Below are positions 1 through 8,662 of a DNA stretch of 64,000 nt, one piece after another (the first letter of the stretch is position 1; every line of letters starts with the position of its first letter). The translations under genes and the position numbers were made by a program. This DNA comes from MH13 sp040219355 (GTDB lineage: Bacteria; Pseudomonadota; Alphaproteobacteria; Rhizobiales; MH13). A model generated the notes under the pieces. That model made no database searches, was not told the DNA's origin, and saw only the letters and a program-made list of their open reading frames with translations. The stretch spans positions 248,001 through 312,000 of the forward strand of contig JAVJSN010000017.1 in NCBI GenBank assembly GCA_040219355.1, written 5' to 3'.

Positions 1-1
1 C

Positions 2-565
2 AACATTCGGCCGATCGAAACACAGGCCGATATTGAAGGCCTCAAGATCCGTGTTCCCGGTGGCTACATTTCCGATCTAATGTCGGATCTGGGCGCTGAA
101 ACGCTGTTCATGTCGTCCGGCGAGGTCTTCGAGAAACTTTCTCGCGGCGTGATCGATGGCGTGACCTTCACCTATGAAGCCGTCACCGCCTTCAACCTGA
201 CCGAGGATCTGCAATACACCATGCGGGTGCCAGGTGGGCTCTACAACACCACTTGGTTCCTGGTGATGAACGACGCGGCATGGGATGGCATCTCGGCTGA
301 AGATCAGGCCGCCATTGAAGCCATCTCAGGTGCGGCCTTTGCTGAACGTGTCGGCACCGCCTGGAACAATGCCGATGAGCGCGCCCTTGTCGCCATGGCA
401 GAGGCCGGCATCGCCATCAATGATGCGCCCGCCGAGCTGCTCGAAGCCATCAAGGCGATGGCCGCCATCCGCGAAGCGTCCTGGGCCCAGGCCATTGCCG
501 AAGACAATTTCGACGGTGAAGCGGCGCTGGCTGAACTGCGCGCGCAGACCGGCGTGGACTTTTAA
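2..565 (+). CDS. TRAP transporter substrate-binding protein, DctP type (5' end outside window)
   Basis: The frame is open from base 2, so this is the C-terminal ~187 residues of a longer protein (the family is usually ~330). The segment IETQADIEGLKIRVPGG near the left edge and the later helices (WNNADERALVAMAEAG, then ELRAQTGVDF at the end) are typical of periplasmic DctP/TAXI-like solute receptors for carboxylates. The signal peptide lies upstream and cannot be seen. The gene is followed after 3 bases by the small permease and then the large permease, the standard TRAP order dctP-dctQ-dctM. The ligand cannot be read from the sequence. Nearness to the homogentisate genes hints at an aromatic or organic acid, but this is inference only. 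Confidence 0.88.
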   Translation, partial: NIRPIETQADIEGLKIRVPGGYISDLMSDLGAETLFMSSGEVFEKLSRGVIDGVTFTYEAVTAFNLTEDLQYTMRVPGGLYNTTWFLVMNDAAWDGISAEDQAAIEAISGAAFAERVGTAWNNADERALVAMAEAGIAINDAPAELLEAIKAMAAIREASWAQAIAEDNFDGEAALAELRAQTGVDF

Positions 566-568
566 GCA

Positions 569-1105
569 ATGGAGCGGCTTCGGCAAAGACACCGGGGAAA
601 TGACGGTGGACTGGATATCAACAAGGTCCTTCAGAACACCCTGGGTGTCGGGGCCGCTCTCCTTCTCTTCAGCCTCATTCTGGTGACCTGCGTTGATGTG
701 ATCGGGCGGTACTTCTTTTCCGCCCCTTTGAGCGGCGCATTCGAGATCACCGAACTTCTGCTTGCGGCCCTGGTGTTCGCGGCGCTTCCTCTGACGACCG
801 AGCGTCGGGAGCATATCGAGGTCGATCTGATCAATGTTTTCATCAGCGATACCAGCAAGCGCTATCTGAGTGCCTTTGCCGGCCTGTTCTCGGCCGCGTT
901 GCTGGCAACCTTGGCCTGGCGACTGGCCTCTCATGCGGTCTCTGCCGCGCAGGATGGGGCCACCACCAATGCTCTGGGCATCTCCCTTGCGCCGTTTGGC
1001 TATCTGGCCGCCTTCTCCTGTCTGGTGAGCGCCTTCATCGCCTTCATGCGCGGGGTCTATCCCCCCTCTCACCTGACTGAAGACGGGCAAAACAACGATG
1101 TTTGA
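569..1105 (+). CDS. TRAP transporter small permease, DctQ type
   Basis: This 178-residue protein has four hydrophobic segments (about residues 27-47, 62-82, 104-122 and 142-162). The family landmark VTCVDVIGRYFFSAPLSGAFEITE follows the first helix. It is the small membrane subunit that pairs with DctM in the inner membrane for ion-driven uptake of the DctP ligand. It starts 3 bases after the receptor gene and its last 8 bases overlap the dctM start, which fits translational coupling. The first ~20 residues are polar and may mean that a slightly later start is used. Confidence 0.88.
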   Translation: MERLRQRHRGNDGGLDINKVLQNTLGVGAALLLFSLILVTCVDVIGRYFFSAPLSGAFEITELLLAALVFAALPLTTERREHIEVDLINVFISDTSKRYLSAFAGLFSAALLATLAWRLASHAVSAAQDGATTNALGISLAPFGYLAAFSCLVSAFIAFMRGVYPPSHLTEDGQNNDV

Positions 1106-2417
1106 AGCGCTTCTCGGGTTCGCCGTTCTTCTTGGCCTGATCCTTCTGCGCGTGCCGATCGCATTTGCGATGGCGGCGGTTGGTGGCATCGGCTTTGCGC
1201 TGCTGCGGGGCTGGCAACCAGCCTGGGCGATGACCGGCCAGATCGCCTTTGATTCCGCGCTCTCCTACAGCCTGTCGGTCATTCCGCTGTTCATTTTTAT
1301 GGGCAATGTATTGGCGGCTTCCGGCGTAGCACACGGCCTGTTTGCTGCTGCTGATCGTATGTTCGGTCGCACACGCGGCGGCCTTGCCATGGCCTCGGTG
1401 TTTTCCTGCGGTGGGTTTTCAGCGGTTTGCGGATCATCGCTTGCAACAGCAGCGACCATGTCGAAGGTCGCCATGCCGTCCATGCGCAAGTTTGGCTATG
1501 ATGACCGCCTGGCGACCGGCTCCATCGCCGCCGGCGGAACGCTCGGCATTCTCATCCCGCCCTCGGTCATTCTCATTATTTATGGCCTGTTGACCGAAAC
1601 CAACATTGCCAAGCTGTTCATAGCCGGCATCATCCCCGGCATACTGGGGATCATCCTCTATCTTCTGGCGGTCAAAGTGGCGGTCTGGATGAAGCCGGAG
1701 CTGGCGCCGGATGTGGTCACGCAAAGCGAACCGATGAGCCGCTCCGATCTTGTTGGCGTGCTGTGTGTTTTCGGTCTCTTCCTGTACATCATGGTGGGCA
1801 TCTATGGCGGGTTCTTCACCCCAACCGAAGCCGCAGGCATGGGCGCGGGCGCTGCGGTGCTGATTGCCATCGGGCTGCGCACCATGACATGGCGCGATTT
1901 TCTGGTCGCCACCTTCGACAGTGTGCGGGCCACAGCGATGATCTTTGCCGTGATCATCGGCGCGGAGCTGTTCTCCAACTTCATCAACTTCGCTGGTCTG
2001 CCCGATGCGCTGGCGACACTTGTCTTTGATCTGGAGATGCCGGTCTGGGCGGTGATGCTGGTGATCATCCTGATCTACATGGTGCTTGGCTGCGTGCTGG
2101 AAAGCCTGTCCATGGTGCTGCTCACGGTGCCGGTTTTCTACCCGCTGATGTACCAGTTGCCCTTCACCAATGAATTGCTGCTGGATCCTGAACTGGCGCT
2201 CATCTGGTTTGCCATTGTGGTGGTGGTGGTCACCGAGATCAGCCTGATCACACCGCCAGTCGGAATGAATGTTTTCGTGTTGAAATCGGTGCTGCGGGAC
2301 GTGTCGCTCGGCACCATTTTCAAGGGCGTGCTGCCCTTCTGGTTTGCCGACATTGTCCGTCTCACCCTGCTGGTGACGGTACCGTGGCTATCTTTGTGGC
2401 TGGTCACGGCCATGTAG
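1098..2417 (+). CDS. TRAP transporter large permease, DctM type
   Basis: A 439-residue, very hydrophobic protein with about 12 membrane segments. It carries DctM signatures: the N-terminal LGFAVLLGLILLRVPIAFAM, the GGFSAVCGSSLATAATM segment and the C-terminal ITPPVGMNVFVLKSV. It forms the transport channel of the tripartite carrier with the two preceding genes. It starts inside the last 8 bases of dctQ. A 61-base gap separates its stop from the homogentisate dioxygenase start, with no visible terminator, so read-through into the tyrosine-catabolic genes is possible. Confidence 0.92.
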   Translation: MFEALLGFAVLLGLILLRVPIAFAMAAVGGIGFALLRGWQPAWAMTGQIAFDSALSYSLSVIPLFIFMGNVLAASGVAHGLFAAADRMFGRTRGGLAMASVFSCGGFSAVCGSSLATAATMSKVAMPSMRKFGYDDRLATGSIAAGGTLGILIPPSVILIIYGLLTETNIAKLFIAGIIPGILGIILYLLAVKVAVWMKPELAPDVVTQSEPMSRSDLVGVLCVFGLFLYIMVGIYGGFFTPTEAAGMGAGAAVLIAIGLRTMTWRDFLVATFDSVRATAMIFAVIIGAELFSNFINFAGLPDALATLVFDLEMPVWAVMLVIILIYMVLGCVLESLSMVLLTVPVFYPLMYQLPFTNELLLDPELALIWFAIVVVVVTEISLITPPVGMNVFVLKSVLRDVSLGTIFKGVLPFWFADIVRLTLLVTVPWLSLWLVTAM

Positions 2418-2478
2418 CCGGGCCTTCTAGACGCCGTTGCCACACTCAACTTCTGACCTCGCCCCTGTGGAGGACCTT

Positions 2479-3840
2479 ATGACCCTATCATCCTCGCCCA
2501 CTGCCCTGGTTCAGGCGCCATCCTTGCCCGGCCCGCATCAAGGCTACATGCCCGGTTTCGGCAATGACCTTGAAACCGAAGCGCTGCCCGGCGCGCTGCC
2601 GCAGGGCATGAATTCGCCGCAGAAATGCAGTTACGGCCTTTATGGCGAGCAGCTTTCCGGCACCGCCTTCACCGCGCCCAGCCACCAGAACGAACGGACC
2701 TGGTGCTACCGCATCCGCCCTTCCGTCAAGCACTCGCACCGCTACGAGAAGATCGATCTGCCTTACTGGAAATCCGCGCCCAATGTGGTCGAGGATGTCA
2801 CCTCGCTTGGCCAGTATCGCTGGGATCCGCTGCCGCACTCAGGCGTTGAAACGACATGGCTGAGCGGCATGCGCACCATGACCACCGCCGGTGATGTGAA
2901 CACCCAGGTCGGCATGGCGACCCATGTCTATCTGGTCACCGCCTCCATGGTGGACAGCTATTTCTTCTCCGCTGACAGTGAACTGCTGATCGTGCCGCAG
3001 GAAGGCCGGCTGCGCTTCTGCACAGAGCTTGGCATCATCGATCTGGAACCAAAAGAGATCGCCATCATTCCGCGCGGTCTGCTTTACCGGGTGGAAGTGC
3101 TGGACGGGCCGTGTCGCGGCTTTGTCTGCGAAAATTACGGCCAGAAATTCGAACTGCCCGGCCGCGGTCCGATCGGTGCCAACTGCATGGCCAATCCGCG
3201 CGACTTCAAGGCCCCCGTCGCCGCCTTTGAGGACCGTGAGGTGCCCTCGACGGTCACCATCAAATGGTGCGGTCAGTTTCATGAAACCAGAATCGCCCAG
3301 TCCCCGCTCGATGTGGTGGCCTGGCATGGCAATTACGCGCCGATGAAATATGATCTGCGCACCTACTGCCCGGTCGGTGCGATCCTGTTTGATCACCCCG
3401 ACCCGTCCATCTTCACGGTGCTGACGGCGCCTTCTGGCCAGCCGGGCACGGCGAACATTGATTTCGTTCTGTTCCGTGAGCGCTGGATGGTGGCGGAAAA
3501 CACCTTCCGCCCGCCCTGGTATCACAAGAACATCATGTCTGAGCTGATGGGCAATATTTACGGCCAGTATGATGCCAAGCCGCACGGCTTCGTGCCAGGC
3601 GGCATCAGCCTGCACAATATGATGCTGCCCCATGGCCCGGACCGGGAAGCCTTCGAAAAGGCCTCCAATGCCAATCTTGGTCCCGACAAGCTCGACGACA
3701 CCATGTCCTTCATGTTCGAGACCCGGTTCCCGCAACACCTGACAGACTTTGCCGGTAAGGAGGCCCCGCTGCAGGACGATTACATCGACTGCTGGGAAAG
3801 CCTGGAAAAGAAATTCGACGGCACGCCGGGCAAGAAATGA
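2479..3840 (+). CDS. hmgA: Homogentisate 1,2-dioxygenase
   Basis: This 453-residue enzyme opens the ring of homogentisate to maleylacetoacetate using Fe(II) and O2, a central step of Tyr/Phe degradation. Family hallmarks are YMPGFGNDLETEALPGALP near the N-terminus, the ligand region FRPPWYHKNIMSELMG (His and Glu) and the distal HNMMLPHGPD (His). I chose ATG 2479 because a GGAGG at 2469-2473 sits five bases upstream. The same frame is open back to a TTG at 2437, which lacks a comparable site. It is followed after 10 bases by maleylacetoacetate isomerase. Length is normal for the family. Confidence 0.97.
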   Translation: MTLSSSPTALVQAPSLPGPHQGYMPGFGNDLETEALPGALPQGMNSPQKCSYGLYGEQLSGTAFTAPSHQNERTWCYRIRPSVKHSHRYEKIDLPYWKSAPNVVEDVTSLGQYRWDPLPHSGVETTWLSGMRTMTTAGDVNTQVGMATHVYLVTASMVDSYFFSADSELLIVPQEGRLRFCTELGIIDLEPKEIAIIPRGLLYRVEVLDGPCRGFVCENYGQKFELPGRGPIGANCMANPRDFKAPVAAFEDREVPSTVTIKWCGQFHETRIAQSPLDVVAWHGNYAPMKYDLRTYCPVGAILFDHPDPSIFTVLTAPSGQPGTANIDFVLFRERWMVAENTFRPPWYHKNIMSELMGNIYGQYDAKPHGFVPGGISLHNMMLPHGPDREAFEKASNANLGPDKLDDTMSFMFETRFPQHLTDFAGKEAPLQDDYIDCWESLEKKFDGTPGKK

Positions 3841-3850
3841 AGCGCAAGAA

Positions 3851-4504
3851 ATGAAACTCTATTCCTACTGGCGCTCCACGACTTCCTACCGGGTACGGGC
3901 GGCACTGAACCTCAAATCGGTTGCCTATGATCTGGTCCCGGTCGATCTGGTGGCTGGCGATCAGCGCGATGAGGATTATCGCACGCTCAATCCGGGTGCC
4001 GGTGTGCCAACGCTGGTGCTGAACGACGGCACCGTGCTGACGCAATCCATGGCGATCCTTGAGTATATCGACACGATGTGGCCCACGCCGCGCCTGATTC
4101 CAAACGATCCCTTGATGAGGGCCAAAGTGCTGGCCGCAGCCCATACGGTGGCCTGCGACATTCACCCGGTGAACAATCTGCGGGTCATCGAGCAACTGAA
4201 ATCGCGCTTTGGCGCAACACCGGACCAGGCGCGCGACTGGATGTGCCATTGGATCGGGCAGGGGTTTGCCTCGCTCGAGCAACAGCTTGCGCAGGACACC
4301 GACTTTTCCTTCGGGCCTGACCCTGACATTGCCGATCTGTGCATCGTCGCGCAGTTCTACAATGCACGGCGCTGGAGCCTAGACCTTCACCCTTTTCCAA
4401 AACTGCGCCGGGTTGCGGCCGCTTGCCTGGACGTCCCAGCCATCGCTGCGGCCCACCCGGACCAACAAAGCGAAGCGCAAGAAACAATGAAAGAACCAGC
4501 ATGA
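3851..4504 (+). CDS. maiA: Maleylacetoacetate isomerase (zeta-class GST)
   Basis: A 217-residue glutathione-dependent cis-trans isomerase that turns maleylacetoacetate into fumarylacetoacetate. The N-terminal thioredoxin-fold domain carries the zeta-class active-site stretch YWRSTTSYRVRAALNLK. The motif GVPTLVLNDGTVLTQSMAI binds glutathione, and the C-terminal helical domain contains HPVNNLRV. The start at 3851 follows hmgA by 10 bases. The frame is open further upstream inside hmgA, but the protein clearly begins with MKLYSYWRS. Its stop overlaps the fahA start as ATGA, so the two are probably translationally coupled. Confidence 0.96.
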   Translation: MKLYSYWRSTTSYRVRAALNLKSVAYDLVPVDLVAGDQRDEDYRTLNPGAGVPTLVLNDGTVLTQSMAILEYIDTMWPTPRLIPNDPLMRAKVLAAAHTVACDIHPVNNLRVIEQLKSRFGATPDQARDWMCHWIGQGFASLEQQLAQDTDFSFGPDPDIADLCIVAQFYNARRWSLDLHPFPKLRRVAAACLDVPAIAAAHPDQQSEAQETMKEPA

Positions 4505-5757
4505 GCAAAAGGCTGACCTCCTGGGTGGCAAGCGCCAACAATGCCGAAACACCCTTTCCTCTCAACAATCTGCCTTACGGCGTGTTCTCAACCGCTGGGA
4601 CCGGGCCGCGCTGTGGCGTGGCGATTGGTGATCAGATCCTGGATGTGCAGGCGCTGGAAGTGGCCGGCATGATCGATTCCGGCGGCGCGTTCTCCGAACC
4701 GTCATGGAATGCGTTCATGGGCAAGGGCAAAGCGGCATGGGATGCTTTGCGCGCGCGCCTTACTGAAATTCTTGCGCAAGGCAGTGCCGATCAGGCACGG
4801 GCCGGCGAGCTTCTAACCGCGCAGGCCGACGCAACCCTGCACATGCCGATCGTGGTTGCCGAGTACACCGACTTTTATGCAGGCCGCCACCATGCCACCA
4901 ATGTCGGCACCATGTTTCGTGGTGCGGAAAACGCGCTTCCGCCCAACTGGCTGCACATCCCCATCGGCTACAATGGTCGGGCGTCTTCAGTTGTCGTGTC
5001 AGGTACGGATATCCACCGCCCTTGGGGTCAATTGAAGGGCCCGAATGACGACATGCCGCGCTTTGCGCCAAGTCAGCGCTTTGACATGGAACTGGAAATG
5101 GGTGCAATCGTCGGCACACCCAGTGACGGCCCGATCTCGGTGCGGCAGGCTGATGAGAACATCTTTGGCTATGTTTTGCTCAACGACTGGTCCGCGCGCG
5201 ACATCCAGGCCTGGGAATATCAGCCTCTTGGTCCGTTTCAGGCCAAGGCAACGGCGACCACCATCGGTCCGTGGATCGTGACGAGTGCAGCGTTGGAGCC
5301 ATTCCGCTGCGACACCCCGGCGCGTGAGTTTGAACTGCTTGACCACCTCAAGGACCAAGGTCCGATGCTCTACGATATTGAGCTCTCGGTCACCATGGCC
5401 CCGGCGGGCAAGGCACCGACCACCATTGTGCGCACAAATTACCGGGAAATGTACTATTCGGCGGCCCAACAGCTGGCACACCACACGACATCGGGCTGCC
5501 CAATGCACACCGGTGATCTTTTGGGCTCCGGCACAATTTCCGGGCCGGACAAGGGCAGCCGTGGGTCACTGCTGGAACTGAGCTGGGGCGGCAAGGAGCC
5601 GATCACCCTGGATACTGGAGAGACCCGAAGCTTCATCGAAGATGGCGACACGCTGGTGCTGCACGGTGCAGCCAGGGGCGAGGATTACTCCATCGGCTTT
5701 GGCACCTGCGAAGGCACGCTGCTGCCGGCGCTGAACGATCCCTACGCGCGCAGCTAA
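4501..5757 (+). CDS. fahA: Fumarylacetoacetase
   Basis: This 418-residue enzyme hydrolyses fumarylacetoacetate to fumarate and acetoacetate, the last step of homogentisate degradation. The two-domain FAH layout is visible: an N-terminal SH3-like domain (to ~residue 120) beginning SWVASANNAETPFPLNNLPYG, then the metal-binding catalytic core with DFYAGRHHATNVGTMFRG, FDMELEMG and LLNDWSARDIQAWEYQPLG. The start overlaps the maiA stop by 4 bases. Together hmgA-maiA-fahA make a complete three-step pathway. No regulator of the pathway is present in the window. Confidence 0.97.
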   Translation: MSKRLTSWVASANNAETPFPLNNLPYGVFSTAGTGPRCGVAIGDQILDVQALEVAGMIDSGGAFSEPSWNAFMGKGKAAWDALRARLTEILAQGSADQARAGELLTAQADATLHMPIVVAEYTDFYAGRHHATNVGTMFRGAENALPPNWLHIPIGYNGRASSVVVSGTDIHRPWGQLKGPNDDMPRFAPSQRFDMELEMGAIVGTPSDGPISVRQADENIFGYVLLNDWSARDIQAWEYQPLGPFQAKATATTIGPWIVTSAALEPFRCDTPAREFELLDHLKDQGPMLYDIELSVTMAPAGKAPTTIVRTNYREMYYSAAQQLAHHTTSGCPMHTGDLLGSGTISGPDKGSRGSLLELSWGGKEPITLDTGETRSFIEDGDTLVLHGAARGEDYSIGFGTCEGTLLPALNDPYARS

Positions 5758-5808
5758 CTCCATCCATCCCATCAGTGCAGCGGTTGAACGCTCAAAAGGA
5801 ACAGACAC

Positions 5809-6759
5809 ATGGCCAAGGCATTCGCATCGCAAGGCGACATGAGCGAAAAAAAGATCACGTTCGATGAAATCGGCAAGGGCCTTTGGGCCTTCACTGCCGA
5901 AGGCGATCCCAACTCCGGGGTTATTATTGGCGATGACAGCGTGATGATCGTTGAAGCGCAGGCGACACCGCGCCTTGCCAATATGGTCATCGAGAAGGTG
6001 CGCACGGTCACCGACAAGCCGATCACCCACGTGGTGCTGACGCACTACCACGCTGTGCGTGTGCTGGGTGCCTCGGCCTACAAGGCCGATCAGATCATCA
6101 TGTCTGATGTGGCGCGCGCCATGGTCGTTGAGCGCGGCCAGGAAGACTGGGACAGCGAGTTCCAGCGCTTCCCACGTCTGTTCGAAGGCCATGAAAGCAT
6201 TCCGGGCCTTACCTACCCGACCACGACATTCAGTGATTCCATGACCGTCTATCTTGGCAAGCGCCGGGTCGACATCAAACATATCGGTCGCGCCCACACC
6301 GCTGGCGATGCAGTGATCCATGTCCCCGACCAGAACGTCATGTTCACCGGCGATATCGTTGAGGATCATTCAGCCTGCTATTGTGGCGATGGCTACTTCG
6401 GCGATTGGGGCGGCACGCTGGACCGCATCAAGGCCTATGATGTGGATGCCATCGCGCCCGGCCGTGGCGACGCCCTGGTCGGCAAAGAGGCCGTCGAGCG
6501 AGCCATTGAAAGCACCCGCGACTTCGTGGAAAGCACCTTCAAGCCAGCCCAGCGCGTGGCCATGCGGGGCGGTTCGCTCAAAGACGCCTGGGATGCGGTT
6601 CGCGCCTCCTGCGATCCGAAGTTTAAGGACTATGCCATTTACGAACACTGCCTGCCGTTCAATGTCAGCCGGGCCTATGATGAGGCGCGCGGCATCTGGC
6701 ATCCGCGCATCTGGACCGACAAGCGCGACCTGGACATGTGGGAGCAACTTCAGGGTTAG
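5809..6759 (+). CDS. MBL-fold metallo-hydrolase-like protein with an altered metal motif
   Basis: A 316-residue protein with the alpha-beta/beta-alpha metallo-beta-lactamase layout. The normal HxHxDH motif is instead H79-Y-H81-A-V-R: both first-site histidines remain, but the Asp and His of the second metal site are Val83 and Arg84. Further conserved points are RAHTAGD (H163) and MFTGD (D182). This suggests a mononuclear or re-purposed active site. It follows fahA by 51 bases with its own ribosome site (AAAAGGAACAGACAC before ATG), so it may form part of the homogentisate operon, but I cannot assign a reaction. An internal Met at residue 11 is an alternative start. Confidence 0.8.
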   Translation: MAKAFASQGDMSEKKITFDEIGKGLWAFTAEGDPNSGVIIGDDSVMIVEAQATPRLANMVIEKVRTVTDKPITHVVLTHYHAVRVLGASAYKADQIIMSDVARAMVVERGQEDWDSEFQRFPRLFEGHESIPGLTYPTTTFSDSMTVYLGKRRVDIKHIGRAHTAGDAVIHVPDQNVMFTGDIVEDHSACYCGDGYFGDWGGTLDRIKAYDVDAIAPGRGDALVGKEAVERAIESTRDFVESTFKPAQRVAMRGGSLKDAWDAVRASCDPKFKDYAIYEHCLPFNVSRAYDEARGIWHPRIWTDKRDLDMWEQLQG

Positions 6760-6792
6760 GCGGATTCCAATACGCGGCGAAATGGAGTCGGC

Positions 6793-7569
6793 CTAAACGC
6801 CCAAATGGGCAAGCAGGCCGCCGTCGGCAAGATAGTCGCCGCCTGTGCAGAAGCCTGATTTCTCATTGCAGAGAAAGGCAATCAGTTCGCTGGTCTCATC
6901 CACCGTGCCCACCCGCCCAATAGGATGGGCCGCACCAAACTGTGCGATGGCGGGTTCAATATCATTTCCCGCGCCGACAACTTCTTGCGCAGCGAATTCC
7001 AAGAGTGGCGTGCGCACAGAGCCCGGGCTGATCGAGTTCACCCGCACCTTGTCTTTGGCGCAATCCACTGCCATCGCGCGCGTCATCGCGTGAATGGCGC
7101 CTTTAGTGGTGGCGTAGGCCAGCACATTGTTTTGGTTGCTGTGGCCTTGAACCGATGAGACATGAACAATCGACCCGCCGCCTGTTCTCATGAAGGAATA
7201 GGCATGGTGGCTGGTGAGAAAACAGGACCGCAGATTGATTGCCATCACTTTGTCCCAATGAGCGCTGTCTGTGCTGGAGATGTCGCCGTAGGTTTGAATC
7301 GCCGCGGCGTTCACCAGCACGTCGATACGACTTTCAGCCTCGCCTATCGGCATGATCCAGTTACGCACGCTGTTTTCCTCTGAAACATCTACGAGAGCGA
7401 CTGACACACTCAGTCCTTCGGCCGCTTCGGCGGCCTTTTTGTTGTGGGTTTTATCGTTCCCACACACGAAAACTCTCGCGCCTCCGCGCGCTAGACGCAG
7501 CGCGGCACCAAGCCCGATGCCACTGGAGCCAGTGACCAACGCAATCTTGCCCGCAAAATCCTGATCCAT
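6793..7569 (-). CDS. SDR family oxidoreductase
   Basis: A 258-residue short-chain dehydrogenase/reductase. The cofactor-binding glycine motif is TGSSGIGLG near residues 15-22. The NNAG-equivalent is NAAA, the catalytic Ser lies in HVSSVQG, and the active-site YATTK gives Tyr and Lys. The C-terminus carries FCTGGDYLADGG. It is the last gene of a four-gene minus-strand operon (uxuA-like, SDR, uxuA-like, SDR), 10 bases after its neighbour and with AAGGACC before the start. In that setting it probably oxidises or reduces a sugar, sugar acid or keto acid. The substrate cannot be read from the sequence. Confidence 0.85.
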   Translation of the reverse strand: MDQDFAGKIALVTGSSGIGLGAALRLARGGARVFVCGNDKTHNKKAAEAAEGLSVSVALVDVSEENSVRNWIMPIGEAESRIDVLVNAAAIQTYGDISSTDSAHWDKVMAINLRSCFLTSHHAYSFMRTGGGSIVHVSSVQGHSNQNNVLAYATTKGAIHAMTRAMAVDCAKDKVRVNSISPGSVRTPLLEFAAQEVVGAGNDIEPAIAQFGAAHPIGRVGTVDETSELIAFLCNEKSGFCTGGDYLADGGLLAHLGV

Positions 7570-7579
7570 CGTCTGGTCC

Positions 7580-8653
7580 TTATGTCTTTGCGGCGGCCAT
7601 CAGCGCCTTCATATACCCAACGGCGAAGGCTTTGCCGGCGTGCCATGGTGCGTCGCATTCCAGTTCCGGCGTGTGGTCGGGGATCAAAACCCCCTGATAG
7701 TTGGCGGCTTTCAAAATAGCGATAATCCGCGCCATATCGATGTCGCCCTCATCAATGAAAACCTCATGATAATTGGGCACCTTGCCACGCACATTGCGGA
7801 AGTGAATGTAGCCAATTCGATCGGCTTTCGCGAACTCCTCCACGGTCTGGTAGATGTTGCCGTCAGACATCTCTTGCAGGCAACCCAGGCAAAGTTCAGC
7901 ACGGTTGTTGGTAGATGCGTTGGCGGCAAAGGCGCGTCGGTAAGCTTCGTGTGAGTTGATAAGCTTGGCGCTCATGCGCAAGGCCTCAACCGGCGGGTCG
8001 TCGGGGTGAGCAGCGAGGATCACGCCCGCGTCTTCGGCTACCGGTAGCATCTCATCGAGAAAGCGCTGGTAGCGATCCCAAATCTGCGCTTTCGTCGTCT
8101 CCGCTTGGTGACCAGGTCCGATGTCATCACGGTAGGCCATGTTCCAAACCATGCCGTCGGGGATGGGTTTGTTGGGATCAATGTTGCGCTCATCAAAGCC
8201 GACCGACATGGCGCCGCCACGTGCGTACGGGCCGCGTGTCCAGCCCCATACACCGGTGACGGAAAAATTGTAGCCAATGCAAGGTACGCCGGCAGCGCCA
8301 GCGGCGCGAACAATGCGTTTCAGATGCGCGATTTGCTCGTGGCGCTTTGGCCCATCCAGCAGCACATCGTACCAATGACGCACCGCAAAATTTTCAATCG
8401 CAGCAAGCTTCAGATCGAATTTTGCGAGGTCATTGATGAGCGTGGCGAAGGTTTCTTCGGTCCAATCATCTACTTGGCCCATACCCCAAGACCCACTGGT
8501 GAGCGAGCTATCATGGGCATCATCGGCAAGTTTTGGATCGGCGGAAAAATAGTCTTCCAGATGCGCAACGATATGGGTCACGCCAAGCTGTTGAGCAAAA
8601 CGGTAGTGACGCTCATTGAGCATCTGGCGATAGAGGCCAAGACCGATTTTCAT
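7580..8653 (-). CDS. Mannonate dehydratase-like (UxuA superfamily) TIM-barrel protein
   Basis: A 357-residue protein of the xylose-isomerase-like TIM-barrel superfamily, related to UxuA. It shares local blocks with the longer UxuA at 9420-10697: IGYNFSVTGVW matches that gene's VCYNFMPVVDWTR, AAHPDDPP matches IHPDDPP, and both have IHFRNV/VHLRNV followed by an acidic metal-binding stretch. The metal-ligand-like His, Asp and Glu residues therefore look retained. A strong GTAGGAGGG precedes the ATG. As a second diverged copy in the same operon it may act on a different aldonate, or as an epimerase. I infer sugar-acid dehydration without knowing the substrate. Confidence 0.75.
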   Translation of the reverse strand: MKIGLGLYRQMLNERHYRFAQQLGVTHIVAHLEDYFSADPKLADDAHDSSLTSGSWGMGQVDDWTEETFATLINDLAKFDLKLAAIENFAVRHWYDVLLDGPKRHEQIAHLKRIVRAAGAAGVPCIGYNFSVTGVWGWTRGPYARGGAMSVGFDERNIDPNKPIPDGMVWNMAYRDDIGPGHQAETTKAQIWDRYQRFLDEMLPVAEDAGVILAAHPDDPPVEALRMSAKLINSHEAYRRAFAANASTNNRAELCLGCLQEMSDGNIYQTVEEFAKADRIGYIHFRNVRGKVPNYHEVFIDEGDIDMARIIAILKAANYQGVLIPDHTPELECDAPWHAGKAFAVGYMKALMAAAKT

Positions 8654-8662
8654 GCAGCCCTC

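Noticed and set aside
326..1189. Long minus-strand open frame opposite the TRAP receptor and small permease genes
   Set aside because: The plus-strand frames encode recognisable TRAP proteins; the antisense translation is low-complexity and family-less.
2839..3738. Minus-strand open frame opposite hmgA
   Set aside because: Shadow of a clear homogentisate dioxygenase; no recognisable domain.
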